Positions 52,933-60,793 of a stretch of 64,000 nt of DNA are shown one piece after another (the stretch's first letter is position 1; the number at the start of each line of letters is the position of its first letter). Position numbers and translations under genes: made by a program. The notes below the pieces were generated by a model that was given only the letters and a program-made list of their open reading frames with translations, did no database searches and was not told the DNA's origin. The stretch comes from UBA2336 sp031395485 (lineage in GTDB: Bacteria; Bacteroidota; Bacteroidia; Cytophagales; Cyclobacteriaceae). The DNA is taken from assembly GCA_031395485.1 (NCBI GenBank), contig JANNUS010000009.1:310001-374000 (forward strand). The letters are read 5' to 3'.

Positions 52933-52985
52933 TTATACTCAAAAAATAAAGATTTTGGCGCTTCTCAACCTGAGCCCCTGAACCT

Positions 52986-52993
52986 TATATTTG
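52986..52993 (+). promoter_or_regulatory. Candidate -7 box of the PspC gene (TATATTTG)
   Basis: TATATTTG is a full match to TAnnTTTG, 65 bp before the PspC ATG. No TTG lies at the expected -33 distance (TTC is at 52962), so this is a partial promoter match. Confidence 0.4.
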
Positions 52994-53058
52994 TAAAATT
53001 ACTTTTTGGTCGGTGAAATAAACGTTTTACATGCCAGAAGGCCTTAATATATGGGTAA

Positions 53059-53277
53059 ATGACTTATAAGATCCAACTTTTGTTTGAACGATACGCTTTT
53101 GGAGTATGTGCTCGGTTGGGTGAAAAGCTAGGGATAGCTTCATCTAATATTCGAATGTTTTTTATTTATGCCTCCTTCCTGACCTTCGGTTCGCCAGTAT
53201 TGGTTTACCTCGCCTTAGCTTTCATTATGAATATCCGGAAGTATCTGCGAAAGCGTAATCCTATTTGGGATTATTAA
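53059..53277 (+). CDS. PspC-domain small membrane protein
   Basis: This 72-residue protein has a PspC-like segment (ERYAFGVCARLGEKLGIASS) and a membrane helix (MFFIYASFLTFGSPVLVYLA) followed by basic residues. PspC proteins take part in envelope stress responses, usually together with other Psp proteins, none of which is visible here. It overlaps the 3' end of the convergent glycosyltransferase gene by 17 bp. Confidence 0.85.
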   Translation: MTYKIQLLFERYAFGVCARLGEKLGIASSNIRMFFIYASFLTFGSPVLVYLALAFIMNIRKYLRKRNPIWDY

Positions 53278-54277
53278 GGGTTATTTTCCTCTTTTGAAGA
53301 ACAAAGTGATCCCAAAGTATTGCACCTCTATAGACGTTTCTTTTTGATATAGGGTATTTTGATTTCAGCTGCCTGCGCTTATTTGAAATATTTTCTAAAT
53401 CCTTAATGAAATGATAATGTGCACGGAGTATGGCGATTGCGTCATCTGAGTGGCCTGTGACTAAAAACTTAAAAGCAGCAAAATAATCGAGTATAATCCG
53501 CAGCGGAAATTTAAATAGTAATGCCCCGGTACTCCAATGCTTCAAGATAAGGCTTAGCCCATTGCGAAAATTGAAATATGTTTTTCTGGGATTAGATCGT
53601 GCAAGAGTACCGGCACCTAAATGGTATACATGGCTATCTCCGCAATAAAATACATGCGCACCATTGCGTTGAATTTTCCAGCATAAATCTATCTCTTCCA
53701 TGTGTGCAAAGAAGTCTTCGTCAAATCCCTCTAGCTGATGATAGACTGTTGAGCGAATAGCCATACAGGCACCTGTTGCCCAAAAAATTTCGCGTGTGTC
53801 GTTATATTGACCTGAATCCTGTTCGGTATAATCAAATAAGCGGCCTCGACAAAATGGATAGCCAAGAGAGTCAATAAAGCCTCCGCCTCCACCTGCGTAT
53901 TCAAATTTTTCCTTTTGGTTATACGAAAGAATTTTTGGTTGTACTGCTGCTATCGATGGATTGGAGTCGAGTAGCTTTATCATTGGAATTAGCCACCCTG
54001 TTGTTACTTCAACATCTGAGTTTAAAAGCACAACATATTCAGCATCAACTTGCTTCAGCGCCCGATTGTACCCACCACAAAAGCCGTAATTCTTGTCAAG
54101 CTGGATTATTTGAACAGATGGAAACTTTGATTCTAGGATCTTTACAGATTGATCGGTTGATGCGTTGTCGGCTACAATGATTGTTGTGGTTTGGGAATGT
54201 TCAATAACAGAGGGTAAAAACTGGGGTAACAGTTTTTCACCATTGTAATTGAGAATGACAACGGATATCTTATTCAA
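53261..54277 (-). CDS. GT2-family glycosyltransferase
   Basis: This 338-residue family 2 glycosyltransferase has the N-terminus ISVVILNYNGEKLLPQFLPS, with IIVADNASTDQS. The nucleotide-sugar motif NSDVE lies in VVLLNSDVEVTTGW near residue 85. ATGACMAIRS, FDEDFFAHMEEIDLCW (catalytic ED) and a C-terminal hydrophobic/amphipathic part complete the fold. It probably adds rhamnose or a similar sugar to a cell-surface glycan; the acceptor is unknown. The only start is a TTG at 54277, which lies inside a heptamer array (54274-54308). The gene follows ybaB. Confidence 0.9.
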   Translation of the reverse strand: MNKISVVILNYNGEKLLPQFLPSVIEHSQTTTIIVADNASTDQSVKILESKFPSVQIIQLDKNYGFCGGYNRALKQVDAEYVVLLNSDVEVTTGWLIPMIKLLDSNPSIAAVQPKILSYNQKEKFEYAGGGGGFIDSLGYPFCRGRLFDYTEQDSGQYNDTREIFWATGACMAIRSTVYHQLEGFDEDFFAHMEEIDLCWKIQRNGAHVFYCGDSHVYHLGAGTLARSNPRKTYFNFRNGLSLILKHWSTGALLFKFPLRIILDYFAAFKFLVTGHSDDAIAILRAHYHFIKDLENISNKRRQLKSKYPISKRNVYRGAILWDHFVLQKRKITLNNPK

Positions 54278-54308
54278 TTTATAATTTATGATTTTGAATC
54301 TTCGAATT
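54274..54308. repeat. Heptamer array (5 units) spanning the gap between ybaB stop and glycosyltransferase start
   Basis: The minus-strand units are AATTCGA, AGATTCA, AAATCAT, AAATTAT, AAATTGA. The last unit supplies the TTG start codon of the glycosyltransferase gene. The first overlaps the last bases of ybaB, so the array fills the gap completely. Confidence 0.72.
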
Positions 54309-54645
54309 ATTGCCCCATCAAGCTACTTAAATCCATCCCTGGAATATTCGGAATGAGCCCTTCTGTACTTTTTCGCATTTCTTCTTTCGCTAAAACATCG
54401 GCTTCGTCTGTTGCTTTATTAACCGCTGCCACCACTAAATCCTGAATTAGAATTTTGTCGTCTGCTTTTAAAATAGCAGGGTCAATATCCAATGCGATCA
54501 ACTGTTTTTTACCATTTACAGTTGCTTTTACCATTCCACCACCCGACTCACCATGAGCAGATACTTTTACAAGGTTTTCTTGCGCTTCTTTCATGCGGGC
54601 CTGCACTTCTTTCATCTTGCCCATCATTTTCATCATGTCAAACAT
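54307..54645 (-). CDS. YbaB/EbfC nucleoid-associated protein
   Basis: This 112-residue protein of the YbaB/EbfC family binds DNA as a tweezer-like dimer. The N-terminal helix is MMKMMGKMKEVQARMKEAQE, the GGGMVKATVNGKKQLIALDI strand follows, and a C-terminal helix and Gly/Met-rich tail close it. The family size is normal. In many bacteria ybaB accompanies dnaX and recR; neither is seen here. Confidence 0.93.
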   Translation of the reverse strand: MFDMMKMMGKMKEVQARMKEAQENLVKVSAHGESGGGMVKATVNGKKQLIALDIDPAILKADDKILIQDLVVAAVNKATDEADVLAKEEMRKSTEGLIPNIPGMDLSSLMGQ

Positions 54646-54706
54646 ATTGCAATTTTAGATTTTCACCTTTTATCTGACTATATAGTATAATCAACATGCT
54701 ATAAAG

Positions 54707-56614
54707 TTATTTTTTACGAAGCAGTACGACAGAGCCTGACCGTTTAAATGTTCGACCGGTTAGGTCGGTAATGTTTGCTACAAAAGCGTATGTGCCTTCC
54801 GGCTGTTCCTTCCCTTTATAGTTTCCGTCCCATCCAAGATCAAGATTGTTCGTAGTAAACAGTAGCTCCCCCCAACGGTTGAAGATGTTCATTTCAAATT
54901 TAGAAACGTATTGCCCAAATACCCGGAAGATTTCATTTTTAATGTCACCTTGCTTGTCTGGCGTAAACGCGGTAGGGTAATGAAGTTTGGGTTCTTTGAT
55001 AACCGTTATTTCGTTCGAGACCGATTGCCCAAGGCCTGGGTCGATAGCATCTGCCTTAACAACATATACATAAAGTTGGTTAGCGGGGTCGGCTACATTG
55101 TCATCAAGTGTAGTAGATGTTGACGGTAAAGGAAATTGTTGAAGTAGCACACCGTTACCATCATACTTTTCAACAGTATATCCACTTACTCCATTGACCC
55201 AGCCCGCATAAGCACTCCAATTTAGTGTGATTGAATTGTCATCGGCTATACTTCCGGTAAGGCGTATGGGGCAAATATCAATACCTGTGTCACTTATGTT
55301 ATCGCATACATCAATATAACTTATGCGATAACATACATCAGCCCCAGTTGAGTAGCCCATATCGGTAATCTGTGTCGGTGCTGTTTTAGAGAGCAGGTTA
55401 AAACTTCCTGTACCGGATTTTCGAAATACGCTATACTCAACCGATTGAAAAGCCGGATCCTGCTGCCATGTAAGGTCAACACTTCCATTGTTTACGACAG
55501 CCGTAATATTTTCGATTTTGGTTGGGATATCGGATGAGAAGGCTTCGCCACATTTTTCAAGCGATATGCTTTGGCTTCCATTGACGTAGTTTGTTGAAAG
55601 TTGGTAGCAGTAGGATGTTTTACACACTGCCGTGTTATCAGAGAATAAAAGTGCGCCCGTTGTACCTATTGATCCGCCATCGCGGCTAATGTCAAAATTA
55701 CTAACGCCCGCTGCAGACGATGCCCAAGAAAGATTATTCGAGTTACTTTGAAGTGATAAATCGAAGTTGGCGCTGCAAATAACATTGGAGTATGTTGTGG
55801 TGTTGTTGCAGGGATCAAAAGCGCCTAGCCTGAAGCAATAGTAATTATCATCGGAGCGAAGGTTTGTAATCGTGGAGGTGTTAACATCATGAATAGTTTG
55901 CACTAACTGAAAGCTAGCCGCTGATGTAGTATTTGCGGCAATCTCTACTTTGTAAAGAACATTGGTTGCATTTGCAAAGCTGAGATCTGTTTGGCTTGTA
56001 CTGGCAACGGTTAGTAAATCAACAAAAGGAGTTGCCAAAACTGGTAGTGCATCAACAGGTTTTGGAGTGGGTGTGCAATTATCGGCAGCACTTAGATTTT
56101 TTCCCCGAACGGAAATTATCCACGGGCCAGCGAAGGCATATGTATAATTATCGGTGGCAAGAATTCCTACAGGCACTGCAACATCTGGCGAGCCATCTCC
56201 ATAATAGATAAAGTATGAATCGTAATTTGTATCTGTCACCTTTACTTGTACTTCCTGACCACCACACGTAAAAACATCAAACGCAGGGAGCGTATTGGGT
56301 GTAACAGTAATGTCGATGTTATTAGACCCAATGGTTTGATAGAGTACGTTTAGCGTATAGGTACCCGGCTGCGTGTACGTATGCGTAAAGGAATTTGTCT
56401 GTGGTGCAGACCCGTCTCCCCAATTCATAACACAGGGCTTAAGGGCAGTACATTCACCCACCGTAATTAAGTTAGCATTTGTAATAGTTGTAGTAAATGA
56501 AGCGCATCCTTTTTTTTCATCGATACGAAAGCGTCCATCCGGGCTGCTGTCATACTGGGCGACAACAAGAGTCGGAATAAAAAATAGTACTAAAAAGAAA
56601 TACCGAAATCTCAT
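54707..56614 (-). CDS. Secreted PKD/FN3 protein with T9SS type B sorting domain
   Basis: The protein has 635 residues. The signal peptide MRFRYFFLVLFFIPTLVVAQ precedes a PKD-like domain (CVMNWGDGSAP and FTHTYTQPGTYTL) and several fibronectin III-like units (residues about 190-540). The C-terminus (about 545-635) is the gliding-motility-associated/T9SS type B sorting domain: YPTAFTPDKQGDIKNEIF, FEMNIFNRWGELLF, LGWDGNYKGKEQPEGTYAF. It should be exported by T9SS to the surface or medium. Its start overlaps the hutH stop (ATGA), an unexpected pairing. Confidence 0.93.
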   Translation of the reverse strand: MRFRYFFLVLFFIPTLVVAQYDSSPDGRFRIDEKKGCASFTTTITNANLITVGECTALKPCVMNWGDGSAPQTNSFTHTYTQPGTYTLNVLYQTIGSNNIDITVTPNTLPAFDVFTCGGQEVQVKVTDTNYDSYFIYYGDGSPDVAVPVGILATDNYTYAFAGPWIISVRGKNLSAADNCTPTPKPVDALPVLATPFVDLLTVASTSQTDLSFANATNVLYKVEIAANTTSAASFQLVQTIHDVNTSTITNLRSDDNYYCFRLGAFDPCNNTTTYSNVICSANFDLSLQSNSNNLSWASSAAGVSNFDISRDGGSIGTTGALLFSDNTAVCKTSYCYQLSTNYVNGSQSISLEKCGEAFSSDIPTKIENITAVVNNGSVDLTWQQDPAFQSVEYSVFRKSGTGSFNLLSKTAPTQITDMGYSTGADVCYRISYIDVCDNISDTGIDICPIRLTGSIADDNSITLNWSAYAGWVNGVSGYTVEKYDGNGVLLQQFPLPSTSTTLDDNVADPANQLYVYVVKADAIDPGLGQSVSNEITVIKEPKLHYPTAFTPDKQGDIKNEIFRVFGQYVSKFEMNIFNRWGELLFTTNNLDLGWDGNYKGKEQPEGTYAFVANITDLTGRTFKRSGSVVLLRKK

Positions 56615-58104
56615 TCTACTGTAAATTCCCTTAAAAATTTTTCTGCCTTCTTTATATCTGTGTGCAACACGCGATCTTCTTCTATAAACGGAACAACGTG
56701 CCTGAAAGTATTTACCATTTTTTCCAAGTACGGAGAGGTTTTAGAAGGCCTGCGGAACGAAAGAGCCTGTGCTGCGGTGATTAACTCAATGGCAAGAATA
56801 GAATAAACATTGTTTACGATGCGATTTGCTTTTGTAGCGGCATTCGCACCCATACTTACATGGTCTTCCTGACCATTTGAGGAAACAATTGAATCAACAG
56901 AGGCAGGTGTACAAAGTTGCTTGTTCTGGCTTACGAGCGATGCTGCGGTATATTGAGGAATCATCATACCGGAGTTTATACCTGGATTGGCCACTAAGTA
57001 ATTCGGTAAGTCGCGCGTGCCTGATATAAGTTGATACGTTCTTCTTTCGGATATATTTCCAATCTCGGATAGGGCAATGGCAAGGAAATCTAACGCCAAG
57101 GCTAATGGCTGACCGTGAAAATTTCCACCTGAAATAATCATATCATCGTCTGGGAATACATTTGGATTGTCGGTTACACTATTAACCTCTGTAAGCATGA
57201 TGGATGTAACATAATCAATGGCATCTAAACTTGCACCGTGGACTTGCGGGATACAACGGAAGGAGTAGGGGTCTTGTACATGTTTTTTAGATTGTTTGAT
57301 CAGCTCACTTCCTTCTATGATTCTTTTTATTTCTGCGGCAACTTTTACTTGTCCTTTCTGTGGTCGGATTGCATGAACGTTTTGATGGAAGGGCTCGATT
57401 CTTCCATCAAAGGCATCGAGTGACAGAGCACCTATGCGATTTGCTAGTTTTAAAATACGATGTGCATGAAGCGTACACCATGTACCATACGCACTCATAA
57501 ACTGCGTGCCGTTGAGTAAAGCAAGACCTTCTTTGGCTTTTAGATGGATTGTATCCCATTCAAAATTTTTATTCAAATCGGCTCCACTCATTTTTTTGTT
57601 CGCAACGCGCACCTCCCCAAATCCAATTAATGGAAGTGAAAGATGCGCTAATGGAGCTAAGTCACCGGAAGCACCCAGCGAACCCATTTCATAAATCGTG
57701 GGAAAAATATCGTAGTTAAAATAGTCTGCCAGGCGTTCTACTGTTTGAACTTGAACTCCGGAGTAACCGTACGCCAGCGATTGCACTTTTAAAAAGAGCA
57801 TGAGCTTTACAATTTCGTCAGGTACTTCAGAACCTGTTCCGCAGGCATGCGACTTTACTAGATTATCCTGAAGTTTTTCAAGTTGGTCGTGCGAAATGTT
57901 TTTATCATACAGGGAACCAAAGCCTGTATTAATTCCATAGATTGGTTGTGTTGTATTTTTTAATTTATCATCGAGGTATTGACGGCATTTTTGAATTTTC
58001 TCTTTTGCTTCGCCCGAGAGTTCAATTTTGATATCACCAGTGAGGATGTTGTTAAGCACCTCCAGCGTTATGGTTTTGTCTGAGATTGAATGAATTGTTG
58101 GCAT
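56611..58104 (-). CDS. hutH: Histidine ammonia-lyase (aromatic amino acid lyase family)
   Basis: The protein has about 497 residues. The MIO-forming Ala-Ser-Gly is in GSLGASGDLAPLAHL near residues 145-147. The Ser-His pair in NLVKSHACGTG near 85-86 is the substrate-selectivity site typical of histidine lyases. The reaction gives urocanate and ammonia. I set the start at the ATG at 58104 (MPTIHSISDKTITLEVL). The longer frame to 58170 would translate the GTCATTTCG repeat. No other hut genes are nearby. It is coupled to the following T9SS cargo gene by a 4-bp overlap. A tyrosine or phenylalanine lyase is a less likely alternative. Confidence 0.92.
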   Translation of the reverse strand: MPTIHSISDKTITLEVLNNILTGDIKIELSGEAKEKIQKCRQYLDDKLKNTTQPIYGINTGFGSLYDKNISHDQLEKLQDNLVKSHACGTGSEVPDEIVKLMLFLKVQSLAYGYSGVQVQTVERLADYFNYDIFPTIYEMGSLGASGDLAPLAHLSLPLIGFGEVRVANKKMSGADLNKNFEWDTIHLKAKEGLALLNGTQFMSAYGTWCTLHAHRILKLANRIGALSLDAFDGRIEPFHQNVHAIRPQKGQVKVAAEIKRIIEGSELIKQSKKHVQDPYSFRCIPQVHGASLDAIDYVTSIMLTEVNSVTDNPNVFPDDDMIISGGNFHGQPLALALDFLAIALSEIGNISERRTYQLISGTRDLPNYLVANPGINSGMMIPQYTAASLVSQNKQLCTPASVDSIVSSNGQEDHVSMGANAATKANRIVNNVYSILAIELITAAQALSFRRPSKTSPYLEKMVNTFRHVVPFIEEDRVLHTDIKKAEKFLREFTVE

Positions 58105-58120
58105 AGAATAATTTAATTGA

Positions 58121-58216
58121 ACGTCATTTCGAGGAAGGTATCCCGATAGCAATCGGGGAGAAATCCCCATAAAGGTAACGTTACAAGGGGATGTCTCACT
58201 CCGTTCGACATGACGT
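58121..58216. repeat. Hairpin repeat of the GTCATTTCG family upstream of hutH
   Basis: The outer ends ACGTCATTTCG and CGACATGACGT are inverted. Inside are GGGGAGAAATCCCC-type and GGGGATGTCTC arms around a GTAACGTTAC palindrome. A smaller hairpin (CCCGATAGCAATCGGG) is nested in the left arm. It fills the gap between hisS (stop 58223) and hutH. Confidence 0.85.
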
Positions 58217-58222
58217 GTATAC

Positions 58223-59596
58223 TTAAGTTTTCAGTTTCTGAATAATTTGTTCAACGGTCAATTTCTCCTGTTCACCGCTTTCCATATTTTTAAAAGACAA
58301 CGCTCCGCTTTTCATTTCATCGGAGCCAATAACGATCGTGAACGGAATCAGTTTTTTATTGGCGAAGTCTAGCTGTTTCTTCAGCTTAGTTTGATCGGGG
58401 TAAATCTCGGATGCAATTCCTGCTTTTCGGAAAGCGGCTAACGCTTTCAATCCGAACTTCATGGTCTCGTTATCGAAATGACAAATTAGAATTTTGGAAG
58501 AGAGTTGCGCTTCTTTCGGAAAGAGGTTGAGCTCTTCCAGCGCATCGTACAAACGGTCTACGCCAAACGAAAAACCTACACCCGATAAATTTTCTTTATC
58601 ACCAAACGAGGCTGTTAAATTATCATAACGACCCCCACCACTCACGCTGCCAATACCTACGTTGTTAATTTTTACTTCAAAAATGCAGCCTGTATAATAA
58701 CTCAAGCCTCGTGCTAATGAATTATCAAATACAATATGTTCTTCAACTTTATCTCCAAAGGATTCCAATAGATCTAAAATTTCGCCAATTTCAGCTACTC
58801 CTTTTGCTACTTTTTCAGAATGATATCCGAAGAAATTCAAATCATCCCTAATCTTTCGAATAGGTCTGCCGGGGTTTATGATTTCGTAAATGCTTTCAAT
58901 AGTGCCATCTCTGAAACCCTTTGACAATAACTCTTCTTTTACTTTTTCTTTACCAATCTTCTCTAACTTATCAAGAGCTACAAAAAAATCAGCGGCTTTT
59001 TCGCCAATACCAAGATGTTCTACAATACCGGCCAGAATTGATCTATGATTAATTTTAATTGCATAATCTCTGACCCCCAGGTTGCTCATCACCTCTTTGA
59101 TCATCAGGATGATTTCGGCTTCGCAAATCAACGAGTTTGTACCTACCACATCAGCATCGCACTGATAAAATTCGCGGTATCGTCCTTTCTGCGGACGATC
59201 TGCTCTCCATACCGGTTGTACTTGATAACGTTTAAAAGGGAATGCGATCTCATTACGATTCATTACAACATAGCGCGCAAAAGGAACGGTGAGATCGTAA
59301 CGGAGACCTTTTTCAGAAACATAAGGAGTAATGAGTCTTGAGTCTTGAGTCTTGAGTTTGTCGGGTTCTACATTTTTGAGATAGTCACCTGAATTAAGAA
59401 TTTTAAAAAGCAACTGATCACCCTCATCCCCATACTTCCCCGTCAAGGTTGAGAGGTTCTCCATAGCTGGAGTCTCTAACGGTTGGAACCCAAACTTTTG
59501 AAATACCTTCTTAATAGCCTCTAATATGAATTGCCGTTTCGCCATAACGGCTGGCCCGAAATCGCGTGTTCCTTTCGGTAAAGTAGGTTTTTCCAT
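58223..59596 (-). CDS. hisS: Histidyl-tRNA synthetase
   Basis: This is a 457-residue class II synthetase. Motif 1 is near PLETPAMENL. The block GLRYDLTVPFARYV and motif 2 (YREFYQCDADVVG near residue 140) are present. The histidine motif RGLSYYTGCIFEV lies near 306, motif 3 (GVGFSFGVDRLYD) near 343, and an anticodon-binding domain at the C-terminus. Residues 81-90 (LKTQDSRLIT) lie in the variable loop before SEKGLRYDL. They are encoded by a four-unit heptamer repeat (59330-59357) inserted in frame. Confidence 0.97.
   Translation of the reverse strand: MEKPTLPKGTRDFGPAVMAKRQFILEAIKKVFQKFGFQPLETPAMENLSTLTGKYGDEGDQLLFKILNSGDYLKNVEPDKLKTQDSRLITPYVSEKGLRYDLTVPFARYVVMNRNEIAFPFKRYQVQPVWRADRPQKGRYREFYQCDADVVGTNSLICEAEIILMIKEVMSNLGVRDYAIKINHRSILAGIVEHLGIGEKAADFFVALDKLEKIGKEKVKEELLSKGFRDGTIESIYEIINPGRPIRKIRDDLNFFGYHSEKVAKGVAEIGEILDLLESFGDKVEEHIVFDNSLARGLSYYTGCIFEVKINNVGIGSVSGGGRYDNLTASFGDKENLSGVGFSFGVDRLYDALEELNLFPKEAQLSSKILICHFDNETMKFGLKALAAFRKAGIASEIYPDQTKLKKQLDFANKKLIPFTIVIGSDEMKSGALSFKNMESGEQEKLTVEQIIQKLKT
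59330..59357. repeat. Heptamer array (4 units) inside hisS
   Basis: In the gene sense the units are ACTCAAG, ACTCAAG, ACTCAAG, ACTCATT. The word matches the arrays around the four-helix-bundle gene (62877-63308). The total of 28 bp, together with flanking bases, keeps the hisS frame open. Confidence 0.85.
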
Positions 59597-59611
59597 AGTC
59601 GCACAATATTA

Positions 59612-59720
59612 ATCAGGATTTCGATCAGGATACCCTGGATTTATGGATTTTCAGGATTGATTATAAGATTTTAGGGATTAAGTGATTCCAATCATCTGCT
59701 AATCCGATAAATCCTAATCC
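59612..59720. repeat. Degenerate GGATT/AATCC repeat region upstream of hisS
   Basis: CAGGATT, TGGATT, GGGATTA and AATCCTAATCC-type words recur with period about 9-10 through the stretch between the hisS start and the small-protein gene. It is the same word set as 37584-37625 and 41221-41264. Confidence 0.6.
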
Positions 59721-59725
59721 AGATC

Positions 59726-59756
59726 TTGTTATTTTCAGAGATTCTAAGCATTTTTG
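59726..59756 (+). promoter_or_regulatory. Candidate promoter of the small basic protein gene (TTG-N20-CATTTTTG)
   Basis: TTG (59726-59728) and CATTTTTG (59749-59756, one mismatch from TAnnTTTG) are 20 bases apart. The ATG is 21 bp further on. Confidence 0.45.
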
Positions 59757-59777
59757 CGCCCTCAAAATAATACTGTC

Positions 59778-59936
59778 ATGGCTGTTACACGTTTAAAAAG
59801 AAAGAATCGCAAGGATAAATCAAAGTCGGCTGTTAGACGCCAGTCTCTGAAAATCCTAAATTTTCAACCGGTTATTAAGTCGGTAGATATCGAAAAGATC
59901 AAGGAGGAATTCAAAGCAAAGGCTAAGAAGGCTTAA
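59778..59936 (+). CDS. Small basic conserved-type protein
   Basis: This 52-residue protein, MAVTRLKRKNRKDKSKSAVR and onward, has a very basic first half and a helical end (DIEKIKEEFKAKAKKA). The ATG at 59778 is preferred to one eight codons upstream because a promoter-like element and basic start fit it. The size, charge, dedicated promoter-like element and strong terminator suggest a real, well-expressed gene, perhaps a ribosome-associated or nucleic-acid-binding protein. I do not recognise the family with certainty. Confidence 0.78.
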   Translation: MAVTRLKRKNRKDKSKSAVRRQSLKILNFQPVIKSVDIEKIKEEFKAKAKKA

Positions 59937-59954
59937 TTGCTTTTACTCATATTT

Positions 59955-59989
59955 AAAGCCCGTCCCGATAGCATCCGGACGGGTTTTTT
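59955..59989 (+). terminator. Intrinsic terminator of the small basic protein gene
   Basis: CCCGTCC (59959-59965) pairs with GGACGGG (59977-59983), extended by AAA/TTT, and is followed by six T residues. Confidence 0.92.
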
Positions 59990-60016
59990 ATTTATTTCAG
60001 GCCAAGAAAAAACACT

Positions 60017-60793
60017 ATGACAAAACTCAATATCGTGTGTTGGAATGTAGCCGGTGTGCGTGCTATTGTTAAGAAGGACTTTTTAAAGGACTTGAAAACC
60101 CTAAATCCAGATATTCTTTGCTTGCAGGAAATCAAGGCATCCGTAGAAGAAGCTAAATCAGTTTTTGAATTGATGCCAGAATACATTTGTTATGTGAATG
60201 CATCCAAGGCAAGAAAGGGATATTCAGGGACAGCTATTCTTTCCAAGGAAGAACCCTTAAATGTTACGTACGATATTGGCATTGAAGAGCACGATCAGGA
60301 GGGGAGGGTAGTAACAGCCGAGTATCCCGCATTTTTCTTAGTAACGGTATATACACCCAATGCTGGAGAAGGATTGAAACGGTTAGATTACCGAGAAACA
60401 TGGGACACTGCCTTTCGCGAATATGTGGTTACACTTCAGCGCAGGAAACCGGTTATTGTATGCGGTGACCTTAATGTAGCCCATCAGGCCATTGATCTTG
60501 CTCGGCCAAATGACAATTACAATAAATCGGCAGGGTATACACAACGGGAGATTAACGGCTTTCACCGATTAGTGGATGATGGATTCACCGATACCTTCCG
60601 TCATCTCCATCCGGATGAAGTAAAGTATTCTTATTGGAATAATATGTTTAATTCCCGCGCCCGCAATGTGGGGTGGAGGATTGATTATTTTATGGTAGGT
60701 AAGTCGTTACTATCGAAAGTAATGAGTGCCTCTATTTATAATGAGTATTTAGGATCGGACCATTGTCCGGTTGGGTTAAATATTGAGATTTAA
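60017..60793 (+). CDS. xth: Exodeoxyribonuclease III (AP endonuclease)
   Basis: This enzyme of base-excision repair cuts DNA at abasic sites. The 258-residue protein has the exonuclease-endonuclease-phosphatase motifs: NIVCWNVAGVRA, the metal Glu in CLQEIK, YSGTAILS, VVCGDLNVAH-type reading VIVCGDLNVAH, YSYWNNMF, GWRIDYFMV and the catalytic LGSDHCPV. The length is normal. It converges on murA with a 4-bp overlap of the stop codons. Confidence 0.95.
   Translation: MTKLNIVCWNVAGVRAIVKKDFLKDLKTLNPDILCLQEIKASVEEAKSVFELMPEYICYVNASKARKGYSGTAILSKEEPLNVTYDIGIEEHDQEGRVVTAEYPAFFLVTVYTPNAGEGLKRLDYRETWDTAFREYVVTLQRRKPVIVCGDLNVAHQAIDLARPNDNYNKSAGYTQREINGFHRLVDDGFTDTFRHLHPDEVKYSYWNNMFNSRARNVGWRIDYFMVGKSLLSKVMSASIYNEYLGSDHCPVGLNIEI

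Noticed and set aside
58105..58170. Longer N-terminus of the histidine ammonia-lyase
   Set aside because: The extra codons translate the GTCATTTCG repeat, and family similarity begins at the ATG at 58104.
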